Shown here in pieces: positions 8,328 to 16,593 of a stretch of 64,000 nucleotides of DNA. The translations under genes and the position numbers were made by a program. The notes beneath the pieces were generated by a model, which saw only the letters and a list, made by a program, of their open reading frames with translations, had not been told where the DNA came from and searched no databases. Position 1 is the stretch's first letter. The number at the start of each line of letters is the position of its first letter. Source of the DNA: DASQUK01 sp035697145 (GTDB lineage: Bacteria; Actinomycetota; Acidimicrobiia; Acidimicrobiales; VFJN01); NCBI GenBank assembly GCA_035697145.1, contig DASSDL010000149.1:4344-68343 (forward strand), given 5' to 3'.

Positions 8328-9778
8328 GCGCCTTCCTCCCCGCCCGGTGCGGCCGCCTCGACCGCCGCCGCGGCCCGGAACATCGTCGCCTCGCCCAGCG
8401 CCGGCGCCATCACCTGCACCCCCACCGGCAGCCCGTCGTCGCCGGTGCCGAACGGGACCGAGACTGCGGGGTGTCCCGACAGGTTCGAGGGGATCGTGCA
8501 CACGTCGTTCAGGTACATGGTCAGCGGGTCGGCCGTCTTCGCCCCCAACGCGAAGGCGGTGGATGGGGCGGTCGGACCAACGAGCACGTCGAAGCGCTCG
8601 TAGGCCGCGTCGAAGTCACGGATGATGAGCGTGCGCACCCGCTGCGCCTTGCCGTAGAACGCGTCGTAGTAGCCGGCCGACAACGCGTAGGTGCCGAGCA
8701 TGATGCGCCGCTCGACCTCGGCGCCGAACCCGGCGGTGCGGGTGCGGTCGTACATCTCACCGGTCGTGGGCGCGTCCACCCGTAGCCCGAAGCGCACCCC
8801 GTCGTACCGGGCCAGGTTGCTCGACGCCTCGGCAGGATTGATGAGGTAGTAGGCGGTCAGCCCGTAGACGACGGCGGGTACCGAGACCTCGTCGACCTTG
8901 GCCCCCGCCTCCTCGAGGGCGTCGATGGCTTGGCGCACCCGGGCCAACACGTCCGGCTGGATGCCCTCGGCCTCGCACAGCTCGGTCACGACCCCGACGC
9001 GCAGCCCAGCGACACCCTCCGCGAGGCCGGCACCCACGTCCGGCACGGGTTCGGGGATCGACGTGGCGTCGCGGGGATCGTGCCCGGCGATGGCCTGGTA
9101 GAGCGCGGCGGCGTCGGCCACCGTGCGACTGAGTGGTCCGATCTGGTCGAGCGAGCTGGCGAACGCCACCAACCCGTAGCGGGACACCCGGCCGTAGGTG
9201 GGCTTCACGCCCACGACGCCGCAGAGCGCCGCAGGTTGGCGGATCGACCCCCCGGTGTCCGAGCCGAGGCCCAGCCCGGCGAAGCCCGCGGCCACTGCCG
9301 CTGCCGAGCCCCCAGACGACCCGCCCGGGACCTTCGTCGTGTCGTGCGGATTGCGGGTGGGGCCGAACGCAGAGTTCTCGGTGGAGCTGCCCATAGCGAA
9401 CTCGTCGAGGTTGGTCTTGCCGATCACGATGGCGCCCGACTCGGCCAGCCTCTCGACCACGGTGGCGTCGTAGGGCGGCCGCCACCCCTCGAGGATCCGC
9501 GAGGAGCAGGTGGTGGGGACGCCGGCGGTACAGATGTTGTCCTTCAGGGCGATCGGCACGCCCGCCAGCGGCCCCGGGTCCTCGCCCGCCGCCACCCGGC
9601 GGTCGATGGCGAGGGCCGCTTGGCGGGCTTCGTCGGCCAGCACCAGGTTGAAGGCGTGGATCTCGCCCTCGCGGGACTCGATGGCGGCAAGGTGCTCGTC
9701 GACGACGTCAGCGGCCGGGCGCCTCCCGGCGCGCACGGCGGCGGCGATGTCGAGCGCGGTGTCCGTCGGTGCCGTCAC
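8324..9778 (-). CDS. gatA: Glutamyl-tRNA(Gln) amidotransferase subunit A
   Basis: The glutaminase/amidase subunit of GatCAB, 484 residues. The amidase-signature triad is present as Lys79 (ALKDN), Ser154 (PGGSSGGS) and Ser178 (SDTGGSIRQP). The GTG at 9778 overlaps the gatC stop by four bases, and its own stop overlaps the gatB start. The open frame extends upstream through gatC, but the conserved start VTAPTDTALDIAAAV and the overlap support 9778. Confidence 0.98.
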   Translation of the reverse strand: MTAPTDTALDIAAAVRAGRRPAADVVDEHLAAIESREGEIHAFNLVLADEARQAALAIDRRVAAGEDPGPLAGVPIALKDNICTAGVPTTCSSRILEGWRPPYDATVVERLAESGAIVIGKTNLDEFAMGSSTENSAFGPTRNPHDTTKVPGGSSGGSAAAVAAGFAGLGLGSDTGGSIRQPAALCGVVGVKPTYGRVSRYGLVAFASSLDQIGPLSRTVADAAALYQAIAGHDPRDATSIPEPVPDVGAGLAEGVAGLRVGVVTELCEAEGIQPDVLARVRQAIDALEEAGAKVDEVSVPAVVYGLTAYYLINPAEASSNLARYDGVRFGLRVDAPTTGEMYDRTRTAGFGAEVERRIMLGTYALSAGYYDAFYGKAQRVRTLIIRDFDAAYERFDVLVGPTAPSTAFALGAKTADPLTMYLNDVCTIPSNLSGHPAVSVPFGTGDDGLPVGVQVMAPALGEATMFRAAAAVEAAAPGGEEGA

Positions 9779-10074
9779 GGGGCGTCCCCCAGCACCGGCG
9801 GGACGCGGAACTGACCATCCTCGGTGGCGGGCGCGCCGGCCAGGACGGCCTCGCGGTCGAGGCACGGGCGCTCCTCGTCAGCGCGCACGACATTGACGAG
9901 CGGATAGGGATGCGCGGTCGGGGGCACGTCGGCCACGTCGAGCGCCTCGACGTCGCGGGCGTGGTCGAGGACCTTGGCGAGCTGCTCGGTGAACGTGTCG
10001 AGCTCGACGTCGGTGAGCAGGAGCCGGGCCAGCCGCGCCACGTGCGCGACCTCGTCGCGGGTGATCTGCGCCAT
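9775..10074 (-). CDS. gatC: Glutamyl-tRNA(Gln) amidotransferase subunit C
   Basis: 99 residues, standard GatC length. It starts MAQITRDEVAHVARLARLLL and ends FRVPPVLGDAP, both typical. GatC stabilises the GatA-GatB complex. It is the first gene of the coupled gatCAB operon. The ATG at 10074 is supported by homology and by a TACCAT -10 element six bases upstream; the open frame continues to 10296 but lacks family similarity there. Confidence 0.97.
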   Translation of the reverse strand: MAQITRDEVAHVARLARLLLTDVELDTFTEQLAKVLDHARDVEALDVADVPPTAHPYPLVNVVRADEERPCLDREAVLAGAPATEDGQFRVPPVLGDAP

Positions 10075-10080
10075 GCCGGC

Positions 10081-10086
10081 ATGGTA
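10081..10086 (-). promoter_or_regulatory. -10 element of the gatCAB operon
   Basis: TACCAT on the minus strand, six bases before the gatC ATG, consistent with a leaderless operon message. Confidence 0.45.
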
Positions 10087-10281
10087 GGCGGGCCCCGTCC
10101 GAACCCGTGCAGGGGTTCCGAGCCTCAGGTGGCGACCCTGGTCCTCGAGGAATTGGCGGACCTTCTCGGGCCCACGATCGCCGGCTAATCGATCTCGGGC
10201 TTTAGAGCCGCCGCGGGGCTCCGCCGCATGACCATCCCCCACCAAGTCGAACGCATCCGGTACACCACGCCAAATCGGTTG

Positions 10282-10304
10282 AGTGGTGGTCGTCATACAC
10301 CACT
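10282..10304. other. Inverted repeat in the gatC/CofE-like gap
   Basis: AGTGGTG, nine bases, CACCACT: perfect 7-bp arms. It lies in the 448-bp stretch 10075-10522, the longest between well-supported genes, which otherwise holds only the gatC promoter and the doubtful small frame at 10341. It could be an operator or a small hairpin for the rightward genes. Confidence 0.35.
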
Positions 10305-10340
10305 AGTGCGAACCCGGCTATCCCGAAAGGACCATGCACA

Positions 10341-10526
10341 ATGCCAGCCATAACGCAGCGACCGCTAGCCCGCGTCTCAACGGCTTCGGTCGACATTGCG
10401 TCCGGCGCCGCGGCGCCCCACGCCTGGTTGCCGAGCTCCGGCATCCCAGTTGCCGATTGCCCCGGCGGACTCGCCATGCGGGTGATCGCGGTCTTCATCG
10501 GCCTGAGGAAACGAGGTGACCCGTGA
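10341..10526 (+). CDS. Possible 61-residue leader protein
   Basis: Doubtful. An ATG frame preceded by GAAAGGA ends with a TGA overlapping the GTG of the CofE-like gene (GTGA), the arrangement used by coupled genes elsewhere in the window. The protein has no recognisable domain; its C-terminal third has a short hydrophobic stretch (AMRVIAVFIGL) and a basic end. Another frame of similar length (10334-10519) overlaps it, so coding is not established. Confidence 0.25.
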   Translation: MPAITQRPLARVSTASVDIASGAAAPHAWLPSSGIPVADCPGGLAMRVIAVFIGLRKRGDP

Positions 10527-11305
10527 GCACCCTATTACCCCCGCGCGCTTACCCGTTGGAGCTACCGGCGGCACTGTTGCCCGGCGAGACATTCGTCTCC
10601 TCGGTGACCGTGGGCGGCGAACGGTTCGACAGGATGGTGGTGTGCACCCCGTGGATGACCGCCGAGGTCGACCTCGTCGAGCTATTGCGGGAGATGGTGG
10701 TCGAGCGGTTGCAGCCCGGCGACGTGGTAGCGATTAGTGAGAAGGTCGTCGTGGTGACGACCGGGCGCGGCATCCCCGCGTCGATGGTGCAGCCCGGGCG
10801 CCTGGCCACGTTCGCAGCCAGGCACATACGTCCCATAGGGGACTCTCGGGGTCTCAGCATCCCCGAGAAGATGCAGCTGGTGATCGACATTGTCGGCCGC
10901 TGGCGCGTGATCCTGGCCGCAGCCGTGGCGGCAGCGGCGCGACCTCTGGGGATCCACGGGCCCTTCTACATCGTCGCTGGCTACGTGGCCCGCAGTATGG
11001 ACGGGATGCGGCCACCCTACGGTGATGTGCTGCTCCCGCCGCTGCCACCCCGGACGGCCCGTTCCATCGCCGGGCAGCTCACGACGGAGGTCGGTCATCC
11101 GGTGGCGATCGTCGATATCAACGACCGAGGCGGGTCGGTGCGAGCGGTGGCGGGGCCGGCGATGCCCAAACGGCTGCTGGCCGCGGTGCTGGCGGACAAC
11201 CCCATGGGCCAACGGGATCGGGCAACGCCGATCGTGGTGGTCCACCGGGCGGACTCCCAGGAGCACGCGCGGCCGCTGGTCACGAGCGGCCGGCGTCACC
11301 ACTAG
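10523..11305 (+). CDS. CofE-like (F420-0:gamma-glutamyl ligase fold) protein
   Basis: 260 residues. Two blocks match the F420 ligase fold: PGDVVAISEKVVVVTTGR, equivalent to the GDV-x-V-x-x-K segment of CofE, and DVLLPPLPPRTARSIAGQL followed by VAIVDINDRGG, equivalent to the DILLLPEDPDASA-R and DTFGRPWR region. CofE adds glutamate to coenzyme F420-0. The Arg/Trp of DTFGRPWR and the GIDRSN motif are changed (GIHGPFY), so substrate and reaction are uncertain. GAGGTGA precedes the GTG. Its last 26 bases overlap the facing murJ gene. Confidence 0.65.
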   Translation: MSTLLPPRAYPLELPAALLPGETFVSSVTVGGERFDRMVVCTPWMTAEVDLVELLREMVVERLQPGDVVAISEKVVVVTTGRGIPASMVQPGRLATFAARHIRPIGDSRGLSIPEKMQLVIDIVGRWRVILAAAVAAAARPLGIHGPFYIVAGYVARSMDGMRPPYGDVLLPPLPPRTARSIAGQLTTEVGHPVAIVDINDRGGSVRAVAGPAMPKRLLAAVLADNPMGQRDRATPIVVVHRADSQEHARPLVTSGRRHH

Positions 11306-13085
11306 CACGGCGGCGGATCAGCGCGACAACCTGTCGGCTCTCGGGCACCCCAAGCCACCAACTGGCCGTCAGGTAAACCACAGCGGTGACGACAACGGCG
11401 GCGACACCCGCCACGACCGGCGTCAGGTCCCCCACGACGAACCGGACCGCGCCGGCAGCGATGGCACTGACCGCGGCGGCCACGGCCGTGGGCAGCATGC
11501 GAGCGGTCGCCATCGTGATGCGGACGCCGTGACGGTGAAGGGCGCGGCGCAGAAGCCGGTACTCGAGCAGCGACGCGATCCCGGCCGCGAGCGCCAGTCC
11601 CACAGCGCCGAGGTGTCTCTGCTGCTCGACCGCGACCGGGTCCCGGAGCTCCGCAGACAGTGGCGTGAAGGCAGGCACGTCGCCCACCAGCGCCAGCCCC
11701 TCTGGCCCGACGACCACGCGGTCGAACGAGAACATGAGAAGCGCACCCACCCCCAATGACACCGCCACCCGCACGATCGCGATCCGGGCTGCGCTGCGCG
11801 GCTCGCCGAGCCCGTAGAGGGCTGATTGCAACAATCGGGATCCCGTCGTGGCAGGAAGCCCAACGGCGTGAACGGCGAGGATCATCCACACCTGGATGGT
11901 GTCGGCCCGATCGAACTCGCCGCTCTGCAGCAATGCCGCGACCACAAGGTCGCCGATGACGACGTAGGCGACCGCGGTCGGGATGACGAGGAACGCGATA
12001 AGGCCCAGCCCTGACTCCACGCGGCCCCGCAATTCACCGAGGCGCTCCGTCCCAATCGTCGATAGCACGGGAAGCTCGGCGGCGGCCACAGACATGGCGA
12101 ACAAGCTCACCGGCAACACATAGAGCATCTGGGCGTAGCGCAGACCCGCGAGCGCGCCAACGGCGAGGAAGCTGGCCAGGACGAGATGGACGTACCCGCT
12201 CAAATGGACGACGCCCTTGCCGGCGACAAGGGGCACGAATGATCTGACGGCCTCACGCACCCCCGCGTCACGGGTGGTCAGACTCAAGCGGAGATGGGGC
12301 GTGAGCCGAAGCACCGTGGGCAGCTGAACCGCGAACTGCAAGAACCCGCCAATGACCGTGCCCCACGCAAGCCAGACCACCAGCGAGGACTGCTCCAACC
12401 CGCTGAGACCATCACCCATGCCGCCTCCCAGCGCCACGGTCGCGGCACCGACGAGCACAGCGACCTGGACGACGTTCATCAGCACTGGAGCGACATAGGA
12501 CAAAAAGAACCGCCGATGGCTGTTGAGGATGCCCAGGCACCACGCCGACAGCACCAGGAAACCCACCCCCGGCGCGATGACCTGCAGCAGAACCACCGTG
12601 AGGTCGAAGGTCTCTGGAGGCAACCCGGGCGCCAGCACCGCCACCACCGATCGGGCGAAGACAACCACCAGCACCACCACGGCGCCTAAGACGGCGGCCA
12701 ACAGCCCAGCAAGCGCACCCGCGACCCGGCCCGCGTCCTCCTCCCGGCCATCGGCCAATAGCCGGCTGTACATCGGCACGATCGACGCCGAAAGCACGCC
12801 CTCGCCCAACAGACTCTGCAACACATTAGGGATGCGATACGCCGCACTGAAAGCGTCGGCGGCGTGGCCTGTGCCAAAGAAATGGCCCACCACCCGCTCC
12901 CGGACGAGGCCGGTCGCCCGCGACAGGAATACCCCCGCCCCAACCAGGACCGATCCGCGTCCCCGGGACGAAGGCTCGTTGGGTTGACTGCGAGAATCGC
13001 GCCGACGGACTCCTACACGGGCGCCTACTTCGCCCCCCGAGGCCGCCGTAGTCCCTTGCGTCTCACCTTGTGCGACGACATTCAC
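11280..13085 (-). CDS. murJ: MurJ/MviN-family lipid II flippase
   Basis: A 601-residue membrane protein with about 14 hydrophobic segments. The family opening is intact: VGAGVFLSRATGLVRERVV, GTGHAADAFSAAYRIPN and LLGEGVLSASIVPMYSRLL. MurJ moves lipid II across the membrane for peptidoglycan synthesis; actinobacterial genomes may carry several paralogues, so the main MurJ role is not certain. The GTG at 13085 begins a 40-residue hydrophilic, Arg/Ser-rich tail. Its 3' end overlaps the CofE-like gene by 26 bases. Base composition is slightly less GC-rich than the flanking gat and ligA genes. Confidence 0.9.
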   Translation of the reverse strand: MNVVAQGETQGTTAASGGEVGARVGVRRRDSRSQPNEPSSRGRGSVLVGAGVFLSRATGLVRERVVGHFFGTGHAADAFSAAYRIPNVLQSLLGEGVLSASIVPMYSRLLADGREEDAGRVAGALAGLLAAVLGAVVVLVVVFARSVVAVLAPGLPPETFDLTVVLLQVIAPGVGFLVLSAWCLGILNSHRRFFLSYVAPVLMNVVQVAVLVGAATVALGGGMGDGLSGLEQSSLVVWLAWGTVIGGFLQFAVQLPTVLRLTPHLRLSLTTRDAGVREAVRSFVPLVAGKGVVHLSGYVHLVLASFLAVGALAGLRYAQMLYVLPVSLFAMSVAAAELPVLSTIGTERLGELRGRVESGLGLIAFLVIPTAVAYVVIGDLVVAALLQSGEFDRADTIQVWMILAVHAVGLPATTGSRLLQSALYGLGEPRSAARIAIVRVAVSLGVGALLMFSFDRVVVGPEGLALVGDVPAFTPLSAELRDPVAVEQQRHLGAVGLALAAGIASLLEYRLLRRALHRHGVRITMATARMLPTAVAAAVSAIAAGAVRFVVGDLTPVVAGVAAVVVTAVVYLTASWWLGVPESRQVVALIRRRASGDAGRS

Positions 13086-13309
13086 GCCGAAATAGCCCGC
13101 ATCCGATCAGGTTTCTGAAGATCGGCGTGTTGTACCCGACTGCTTCAAGCCCATGGGGGATGGTGCATCGCCAGATGGGTGCCGCGGGAGCCCACAAGGC
13201 GCCTACCAAGCATCACCCACCCGACGAGTGAGGTCCCTGTAACGTCCAACGACGTGGCCCGCCTACACATCGAGCTCCCGGTAGGCACCACGGAGCCGGA
13301 GGGTGAGCG

Positions 13310-13774
13310 ATGAGCGAACCTCACCTCGTCACACCCGACGATCCCACGTGGTCGCACATCGTCGACATCGTCGACAACGTCGATCGGCGACTCGCAGAGG
13401 AGATGAACTACGCTCAAGGCACGGGCCGACATTGGGCCGAAGCCTGGGTTTGGGGTGCCGATCCACCGTGGGGAATTCAGTACGGGTTCGGTGTCTTCGA
13501 CAAGCCCGATATCTGGTCCGACTGGGTCCTCAAGCACGTGTACTTCGCGCCATCGATGCTGCGAGGCGGTCGCCTCCCGGCGGTCTGGCCGATGTGGTGT
13601 GAGCGCTACGGCGCCTTTGGTGTCGAACGTCCAGGCGAAGCCATGCAAGCGTTCCTCGCCGCTCGGGGCTACGCGCCTCGACACTTTCCTGGGGGGATCT
13701 TCAACGGCGGTCAACAGCAGAACGCGCATGAGATCGACACGAGTTACCCGGGGACCTGCTGGGTAAGCTTCTGA
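13310..13774 (+). CDS. Uncharacterised 154-residue protein
   Basis: No family recognised. The protein is soluble and rich in aromatic residues (nine Trp), with an acidic N-terminal half and no signal peptide. A GGAGG ribosome binding site lies eight bases before the ATG. It sits alone between the divergently oriented murJ and the facing esterase gene, in a stretch of lower GC than the surroundings, so acquisition is possible. The open frame, good ribosome binding site and codon bias support a real gene. Confidence 0.65.
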   Translation: MSEPHLVTPDDPTWSHIVDIVDNVDRRLAEEMNYAQGTGRHWAEAWVWGADPPWGIQYGFGVFDKPDIWSDWVLKHVYFAPSMLRGGRLPAVWPMWCERYGAFGVERPGEAMQAFLAARGYAPRHFPGGIFNGGQQQNAHEIDTSYPGTCWVSF

Positions 13775-13792
13775 CCCCCCTGACGTCAACTA

Positions 13793-13807
13793 TTCCGCGA
13801 CGCGGAA
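13793..13807. terminator. Bidirectional hairpin
   Basis: TTCCGCGACGCGGAA, a perfect 7+1+7 palindrome two bases from the esterase stop and 18 from the facing gene's stop. No U tract. Confidence 0.5.
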
Positions 13808-13808
13808 C

Positions 13809-14579
13809 TCAGCCCGTCCCCGTGACCCGCCCAGCGAATTCGATCGTGCGCTCGAAGATGAGGTCCTTGTCGTAGTCGAGTGTGGCGACGTGGTAGCTGC
13901 GTTCGAGGGTGACCCGCTCGACGGCGCCCGAGACCCGCTCGGCCACGATGTCGCTGTTGCGGGGGTCGACCACGTGATCCTGCGGGCTCGTCATCAGCAG
14001 GACCGGGCAGGCGATCTTGGCCAGGTCGTCGACCGTCTCGGCGGCTGCCTCGGCGAGACTGAGCAGCGGTCGCAGTGGCGTGGCGTCGTACGCCTTCTCG
14101 CGACCGGCCGGGTCGGCCACGTCACCGCCGATGGCGGGGATGCGGTCGACGCCACCGTCGACCATCTGGCGGATCCCGTCGACCATCTCGGCACCCATCT
14201 CCACGGCCGGATTGACACAGACCACACCGGCGATCTCGGGGTGGCGGGCGGCCAGCCACAGCGCGAGCGAGCCGCCCATCGACAGCCCGGCCACCACCAC
14301 CTTGTCCGCTCGCGCCGCCAGCTCCTCGTACGCCGTCTCGACCGCGGCGGACCAGTCGGCCCAGCCGGTGTCGACCAAGTCGTCGACCGACGTACCGTGC
14401 CCGGGCAGCAGCGGCAGGTCGACCGCGTACCCGGCGCCGTATAGGGCCTCCGCCAGGCCCCGCAGTGACTGCGGATTGCCCGTGAATCCGTGGATCACCA
14501 GCGCGCCGTGAGGTCCGCCCGTCGCCGACCACGGCTCGCACCCGGGAATGATCGCTTTGCCGTCCGGCGTGTTCGTCAT
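13809..14579 (-). CDS. Alpha/beta hydrolase, carboxylesterase/monoacylglycerol lipase type
   Basis: 256 residues, a compact cytoplasmic esterase similar to Est30-type carboxylesterases. It has ALVIHGFTGNPQSLRGLAE (oxyanion loop), GLSMGGSLALWLA (nucleophile Ser), an acid in SPQDHVVDP and His in RSYHVATLDYD. Substrates are probably short- to medium-chain esters. It is divergent from a tetR gene, and two inverted repeats lie between them, so TetR control is likely. The ATG at 14579 has a TAGGGT -10 element eight bases upstream. Confidence 0.9.
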   Translation of the reverse strand: MTNTPDGKAIIPGCEPWSATGGPHGALVIHGFTGNPQSLRGLAEALYGAGYAVDLPLLPGHGTSVDDLVDTGWADWSAAVETAYEELAARADKVVVAGLSMGGSLALWLAARHPEIAGVVCVNPAVEMGAEMVDGIRQMVDGGVDRIPAIGGDVADPAGREKAYDATPLRPLLSLAEAAAETVDDLAKIACPVLLMTSPQDHVVDPRNSDIVAERVSGAVERVTLERSYHVATLDYDKDLIFERTIEFAGRVTGTG

Positions 14580-14587
14580 GGCCGTAG

Positions 14588-14593
14588 ACCCTA
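14588..14593 (-). promoter_or_regulatory. -10 element of the esterase gene
   Basis: TAGGGT on the minus strand, eight bases before the ATG; probably a leaderless message. The inverted repeat at 14606-14623 would cover the spacer/-35 region. Confidence 0.4.
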
Positions 14594-14605
14594 AGGCGGC
14601 CGCGA

Positions 14606-14623
14606 GTCGGTCGTCAGACCGAC
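14606..14623. promoter_or_regulatory. Inverted repeat in the esterase promoter, candidate operator
   Basis: GTCGGTC-gtca-GACCGAC, perfect 7-bp arms, positioned over the expected -35 region of the esterase promoter. It differs in sequence from the repeat beside tetR, so it may bind another regulator or be a hairpin. Confidence 0.4.
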
Positions 14624-14658
14624 GCCACCAAGGGACGGCAAGCGGGGGTCGGGCTGGA

Positions 14659-14687
14659 TTGACCCCTGGGTCAAGGCTCGCAACACT
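14659..14687 (+). promoter_or_regulatory. tetR promoter with overlapping operator palindrome
   Basis: TTGACCC-CT-GGGTCAA (14659-14674) is a perfect 16-bp palindrome. Its left arm doubles as the -35 (TTGACC), with a 17-base spacer to AACACT at 14682-14687, ten bases before the tetR ATG. A repressor bound there would block this promoter, the usual autoregulatory arrangement for TetR. Confidence 0.65.
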
Positions 14688-14697
14688 GTCGCTCGCG

Positions 14698-15354
14698 ATG
14701 TCCGACCGCCAGCTCACCACCCAGGGTGCCGAGCGCAAGCAGCAGCTCCTCGACGCCGCCGCCCGGCTCTTCGCCGAGCAGGGCTACGCCTCCACCCGCG
14801 TGGTCGACATCGTCGACGCCGCCGGTGTCGCCAAGGGCCTCTTCTACTGGTACTTCGAGAACAAGGAGGCCCTGTTCCGCGAGCTGGCCGCCGACATGCG
14901 ACGCCGCCTCCGCCGCCAACAGGCCGCGGCCATCGACGACGAGGCCGCGGCACTGACCCGCCTGCTGCAGGGATCGGTGGCGAGCGTCCACTTCATGGCC
15001 GAGAACGCGCCGTTCTTCTCGCTGCTCGAGGTCGAGGGCCACACGGTGTCGGACGTGCTGCGCCAGGGGACCGAGCAGCACATCCGCGACGTGACCACCC
15101 TCATCGTCGCTGGTCAGCGCGACGGGACCGTGACCGAGGACGACCCCGCCGAACTGCTGGCGCTGTCGGTCGTCGGGACCGTAGGCCAGTTCGGTCACTT
15201 CCACCGGACTCACCGGGTCGAGCTCTCCCTCGACGAGCTGTCGGGTTATGTCGCCCGCTTGGTCGCCCGCATGCTGGCGGCCGACGAGCACACCGCTCGT
15301 GCGTCGCTGGCCGCGCTGGCGAACCGCGCCGACGCGCCGGCAGCCACCGTCTGA
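14698..15354 (+). CDS. TetR/AcrR-family transcriptional regulator
   Basis: 218 residues. The N-terminal helix-turn-helix domain is classic (residues 10-60): QLLDAAARLFAEQGY, TRVVDIVDAAGVAKGLFYWY and F-x-NKEALF. The C-terminal ligand domain is of general type, so the inducer cannot be predicted. It is divergent from the carboxylesterase gene, the most likely regulatory target. A 16-bp palindrome overlapping its own -35 suggests autorepression. Confidence 0.92.
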   Translation: MSDRQLTTQGAERKQQLLDAAARLFAEQGYASTRVVDIVDAAGVAKGLFYWYFENKEALFRELAADMRRRLRRQQAAAIDDEAAALTRLLQGSVASVHFMAENAPFFSLLEVEGHTVSDVLRQGTEQHIRDVTTLIVAGQRDGTVTEDDPAELLALSVVGTVGQFGHFHRTHRVELSLDELSGYVARLVARMLAADEHTARASLAALANRADAPAATV

Positions 15355-15439
15355 TCGCGGCCGTCGGCCCAATGTGCCCTGTGGGGCCGCCCTCGCTAGC
15401 CTTGTCCGGTCATTCCGCTAGCACGAGGTTCCGCCCTCC

Positions 15440-15799
15440 ATGATCCGTAGTCGAGGCCTGGTCGCGCTCGCCGCCGTCGCCGCGCTGTCACTTTCGGCGT
15501 GCACCAACAACGACGCCGACGCCGGCGACGTCGTCGAAGCCATGACCGATGCCGGCCTGGACCCGGATCAAGCCGACTGCATGGGGCAAGAGTTCGACAG
15601 AGCGTTCGACCAGGATCAGATGAACGACCTCGCCGCCGCCGACAACTCCGACGACTTCCCATCGGGCACCAAGCCAACCGTCGACTCCATCATCGAGGAC
15701 TGCACCGGGGAGCCCGTGCCGGGCTCCGAGGGGTCGGGATCCGGGGGCCAGGACGGCGAGTCAGAGACCACCACCACGACGGCGGCCGAAGGGAACTAG
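15440..15799 (+). CDS. Small acidic lipoprotein
   Basis: 119 residues with a lipoprotein signal peptide (MIRSRGLVALAAVAALSLSAC; lipobox LSAC). The mature part is acidic, has two further cysteines (CMGQ and EDCTG) that could form a disulfide, and ends in a low-complexity Gly/Ser/Glu/Thr tail. The arrangement resembles small actinobacterial DUF732-like lipoproteins, but no firm family is assigned. It would be anchored on the outer face of the membrane. Confidence 0.8.
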   Translation: MIRSRGLVALAAVAALSLSACTNNDADAGDVVEAMTDAGLDPDQADCMGQEFDRAFDQDQMNDLAAADNSDDFPSGTKPTVDSIIEDCTGEPVPGSEGSGSGGQDGESETTTTTAAEGN

Positions 15800-15892
15800 C
15801 GACCGCTGGGCACCCCCGGACGCTTGCACGACGGCTGCAAACACCCGCGCTAGCATGCGGCAGCTTTCGAGCCGATCAGGGAGGATCCCCTC

Positions 15893-16285
15893 GTGTCTTA
15901 CAAGTTCCTGTCGGATGAGTGGGTGGAAGCGGCCCGGAAGATCCGGGAAGAGGTGGATGCCCCGACAACCGCCCCCCAACCCGTGAAGATGAACCTCGTC
16001 ATCACCGAGGTTCCGTTCGGCGAGGGCACGGTCGAGGCCCACATGGACACGACGAGCGGTTCGGTCGAGCTGGAGCTGGGTCATCTCAATGCCGCCGACG
16101 TCACCGCCACGCTCGACTACGACACCGCCAAGGCGATGATGGTCGACGCCAACCCCCAGGCCGGCATGCAGGCGTTCATGGCCGGCAAGATCAAGCTTCA
16201 GGGCGACATGACCAAGGCCCTGGCCCTCCAGTCGGGCCCCCCGAACCCCGACCTGACGGCGAAGATCCAGGCGATCACCGAGTAG
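15893..16285 (+). CDS. SCP2 sterol-binding domain protein
   Basis: 130 residues forming one SCP2-like domain: amphipathic beta strands (VEAHMDTTSGSVELELG) and the late family signature MQAFMAGKIKLQGDMTKAL. Such proteins bind lipids or acyl-CoAs in the cytoplasm. GGGAGGAT precedes the GTG at 15893, fixing the start. A TAGCAT element about 35 bases upstream could be its -10, so this gene appears leadered, unlike many neighbours. Confidence 0.9.
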   Translation: MSYKFLSDEWVEAARKIREEVDAPTTAPQPVKMNLVITEVPFGEGTVEAHMDTTSGSVELELGHLNAADVTATLDYDTAKAMMVDANPQAGMQAFMAGKIKLQGDMTKALALQSGPPNPDLTAKIQAITE

Positions 16286-16305
16286 CACTCGCCCGAAAAC
16301 GGAGT

Positions 16306-16388
16306 GTGCCGAGCCGGCTGGGGCGGCAGCCTCATCGCGGCGGCTGGGGAACACCGCGTCCGGCATACCGCCCCAACGGGCCCGGCAC
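16306..16388. other. Long imperfect stem-loop, candidate structured RNA
   Basis: GTGCCG (16306-16311) and GGGGCGG (16320-16326) pair with CCGCCCC (16368-16374) and CGGCAC (16383-16388), giving a stem of about 20 pairs with few mismatches. It encloses a second hairpin, CAGCC/GGCTG (16327-16346). It lies in the 308-bp gene-free stretch 16286-16593 between convergent genes. The same stretch has GAAGGT/ACCTTC (16433-16453) and TCAAGT-ctc-ACTTGA (16452-16466). No known RNA family was recognised. Confidence 0.4.
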
Positions 16389-16504
16389 GCTCTGTAGTTT
16401 GGAGTTTACTCGCTGCTAGCGCCTGGCAACCAGAAGGTGGCCAAAAAACCTTCAAGTCTCACTTGATGCTCGAGCCGCGCGAGACACGGCCCCGAGACGG
16501 AAGG

Positions 16505-16545
16505 GGGGCTCCCGTCAGTTGGAAGCGTCCCCCAACAGGAGCCCC
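16505..16545. terminator. Two-step hairpin before the kinase stop
   Basis: GGGGCTCC (16505-16512) pairs with GGAGCCCC (16538-16545); inside, GTTGG (16518-16522) pairs with CCAAC (16532-16536). It lies 49 bases downstream of the kinase stop on the minus strand and could end either transcript. No U tract. Confidence 0.5.
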
Positions 16546-16593
16546 AGGTCAAGGTCAAGTTCTCGTGTGGTTCGCTGCCGTTTCGTGTGAGCG

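Noticed and set aside
16286..16593. tRNA, tmRNA, RNase P RNA or SRP RNA
   Set aside because: No T-loop, CCA, anticodon arm or conserved SRP/RNase P core was found in the structured stretch.
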